From NCBI RefSeq assembly GCF_900111015.1, contig NZ_FOFS01000002.1, positions 62,001 through 126,000 on the forward strand: a stretch of DNA of 64,000 bases, written 5' to 3'. The notes beneath the pieces are model-generated. The model saw only the letters and a program-made list of their open reading frames with translations. It did not search any database and was not told the origin of the DNA. Shown here piece by piece: positions 63,188 to 64,000 of this stretch. The number at the start of each line of letters is the position of its first letter. The first letter of the stretch is position 1. Both the position numbers and the translations under genes were made by a program. Source of the DNA: Solimonas aquatica (GTDB taxonomy: Bacteria > Pseudomonadota > Gammaproteobacteria > Nevskiales > Nevskiaceae).

Positions 63188-64000
63188 ATGAGCAATACCG
63201 AAGTGCTGAAGCCGCTGAAGACCTGGAGCCATCTGGCCTCGCGTCGCCGCAAGCCCAGCGAGTACGAAATCGTTTCAACCAACCTGCACATCAGCACGCG
63301 TCCGGGCGCCGAGCCTTTCGAGCTCGACCCGAACGTGTTCATCAACCGCTGGTACAAGGAAAAGCGCGACGCCAGCCCGCTGAAGCATCCGGACTGGAAT
63401 GCCTTCCGCGATCCGGACGAGCTGATCTACCGCACCTACAACATGATGCAGGACGGTGCGGAAACCTATGTCATGGGGCTGTTCGACCAGTTCAACGAGC
63501 GCGAGCACGACAAGGGCCTGAGCCCGAACTGGGCCGGCACCCTGGCGCGTCTGTACACGCCGGGCCGTTATCTGTTCCACACCCTGCAGATGTGCTCGGC
63601 TTATCTCGCGCAGATGAGCCCGGCCAGCACCATCTCGATCTGCGCCGCGTTCCAGGGCGCCGACTCGCTGCGCTGGCTGAGCCACACCGCGTATCGCGCC
63701 AAGGAGCTGTCGCAGACCTTCCCGGACAAGGGCTTCGGCGCCAACGAGCGCAAGTACTGGGAAGAAGACGCCGCCTGGCAGGGCATGCGCGAGCTGATGG
63801 AGAAGGTGCTCACCGCCTATGACTGGGGCGAGTGCTTCGTGGCCCTGGAGCTGGTGGCCAAGCCGGCCATCGAAGAGGCCGTGCTGCGCAAGCTGGGTGA
63901 GGCCGCGCGCCACAACGGCGACACGCTGCTGGGTCTGGTGATCGATGCCGAACTCGCCGACGGCGTGCGTCATCGCCGCTGGGCTTCGGCGTTGGTGAAG
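63188..64000 (+). CDS. tmoE: Toluene monooxygenase beta subunit (TmoE-like), copy 2, 3' end cut by window edge
   Basis: The first 271 residues of about 330. The frame is open to the window end. It starts MSNTEVLKPLKTWSHLA like copy 1 and shares the 104-bp identical block at 63393-63496. A reductase (tmoF) could follow outside the window. Confidence 0.9.
   Translation, partial: MSNTEVLKPLKTWSHLASRRRKPSEYEIVSTNLHISTRPGAEPFELDPNVFINRWYKEKRDASPLKHPDWNAFRDPDELIYRTYNMMQDGAETYVMGLFDQFNEREHDKGLSPNWAGTLARLYTPGRYLFHTLQMCSAYLAQMSPASTISICAAFQGADSLRWLSHTAYRAKELSQTFPDKGFGANERKYWEEDAAWQGMRELMEKVLTAYDWGECFVALELVAKPAIEEAVLRKLGEAARHNGDTLLGLVIDAELADGVRHRRWASALVK

Noticed and set aside
1-64000. CRISPR array, prophage genes, rRNA or complete tRNA genes
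   Set aside because: I saw no regularly spaced repeats, phage structural genes, rRNA or intact tRNA anywhere in the window.

Overview
The window is a high-GC proteobacterial chromosome segment almost entirely devoted to aromatic (probably alkyl-aromatic or phenolic) catabolism. Tightly packed operons with ATGA overlaps, two XylR/DmpR-type activators, sigma-54 promoters, and a DUF1302/DUF1329/MMPL envelope module suggest a gammaproteobacterium of the Solimonadaceae/Nevskiales kind. That placement is inference from gene content only.

Region A (1-18.1 kb) looks like a p-cumate-type meta-cleavage pathway. A 12-gene operon (8122-18116) encodes acylating acetaldehyde dehydrogenase, 4-hydroxy-2-oxovalerate aldolase, a CoA ligase, a small zinc ribbon, a Rieske ring-hydroxylating dioxygenase (alpha, beta), an extradiol dioxygenase, an SDR dehydrogenase, a Rieske ferredoxin, a CymR-like TetR regulator, a C-C hydrolase and a hydratase. 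A divergent class II aldolase-fold gene (CmtD-like decarboxylase candidate), a ferredoxin-type reductase, an aryl-alcohol dehydrogenase, an MDR oxidoreductase, a thioesterase and a truncated acyl-CoA synthetase flank it. A near-palindrome, TATGGTKYCATA, sits in four promoters of regions A and B (3.9, 8.1, 18.8 and 20.7 kb), one of them that of a MarR gene, and defines a candidate regulon.

Region B (18.1-29.6 kb) holds the marR gene, an APH-like kinase with an unknown partner, and a DUF1329 - YCF48-like - DUF1302 - DUF1329 - MMPL/RND operon, probably an envelope or transport module for hydrophobic substrates.

Region C (29.6-34.4 kb) is a scar zone. It contains a LuxR-type remnant with an in-frame TAG, a 50-nt 3' fragment of tRNA-Arg(CCG) that looks like an attachment site, an hsdR 3' fragment cut by an IS3-family transposase remnant, a lipase-like gene and about 0.9 kb of non-coding DNA ending in a strong terminator just upstream of a third DUF1329 gene.

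Region D (34.4-64 kb) holds two multicomponent monooxygenase clusters. Cluster 1 is dmpKLMN followed by tmoABDE on the plus strand, diverging from dmpO - ferredoxin - catechol 2,3-dioxygenase on the minus strand, with back-to-back sigma-54 promoters. Two divergent XylR/DmpR-like activators follow. Cluster 2 is dmpLMNOPQB - glcG-like - dmpCEFGHI followed by tmoABCDE (tmoE runs off the window end). Each cluster lacks parts that the other has: cluster 1 lacks dmpP, tmoC and the lower pathway, and cluster 2 lacks dmpK. They probably share electron-transfer and assembly components. Together they would hydroxylate arenes to phenols and catechols, cleave the ring meta and deliver pyruvate and acetyl-CoA.
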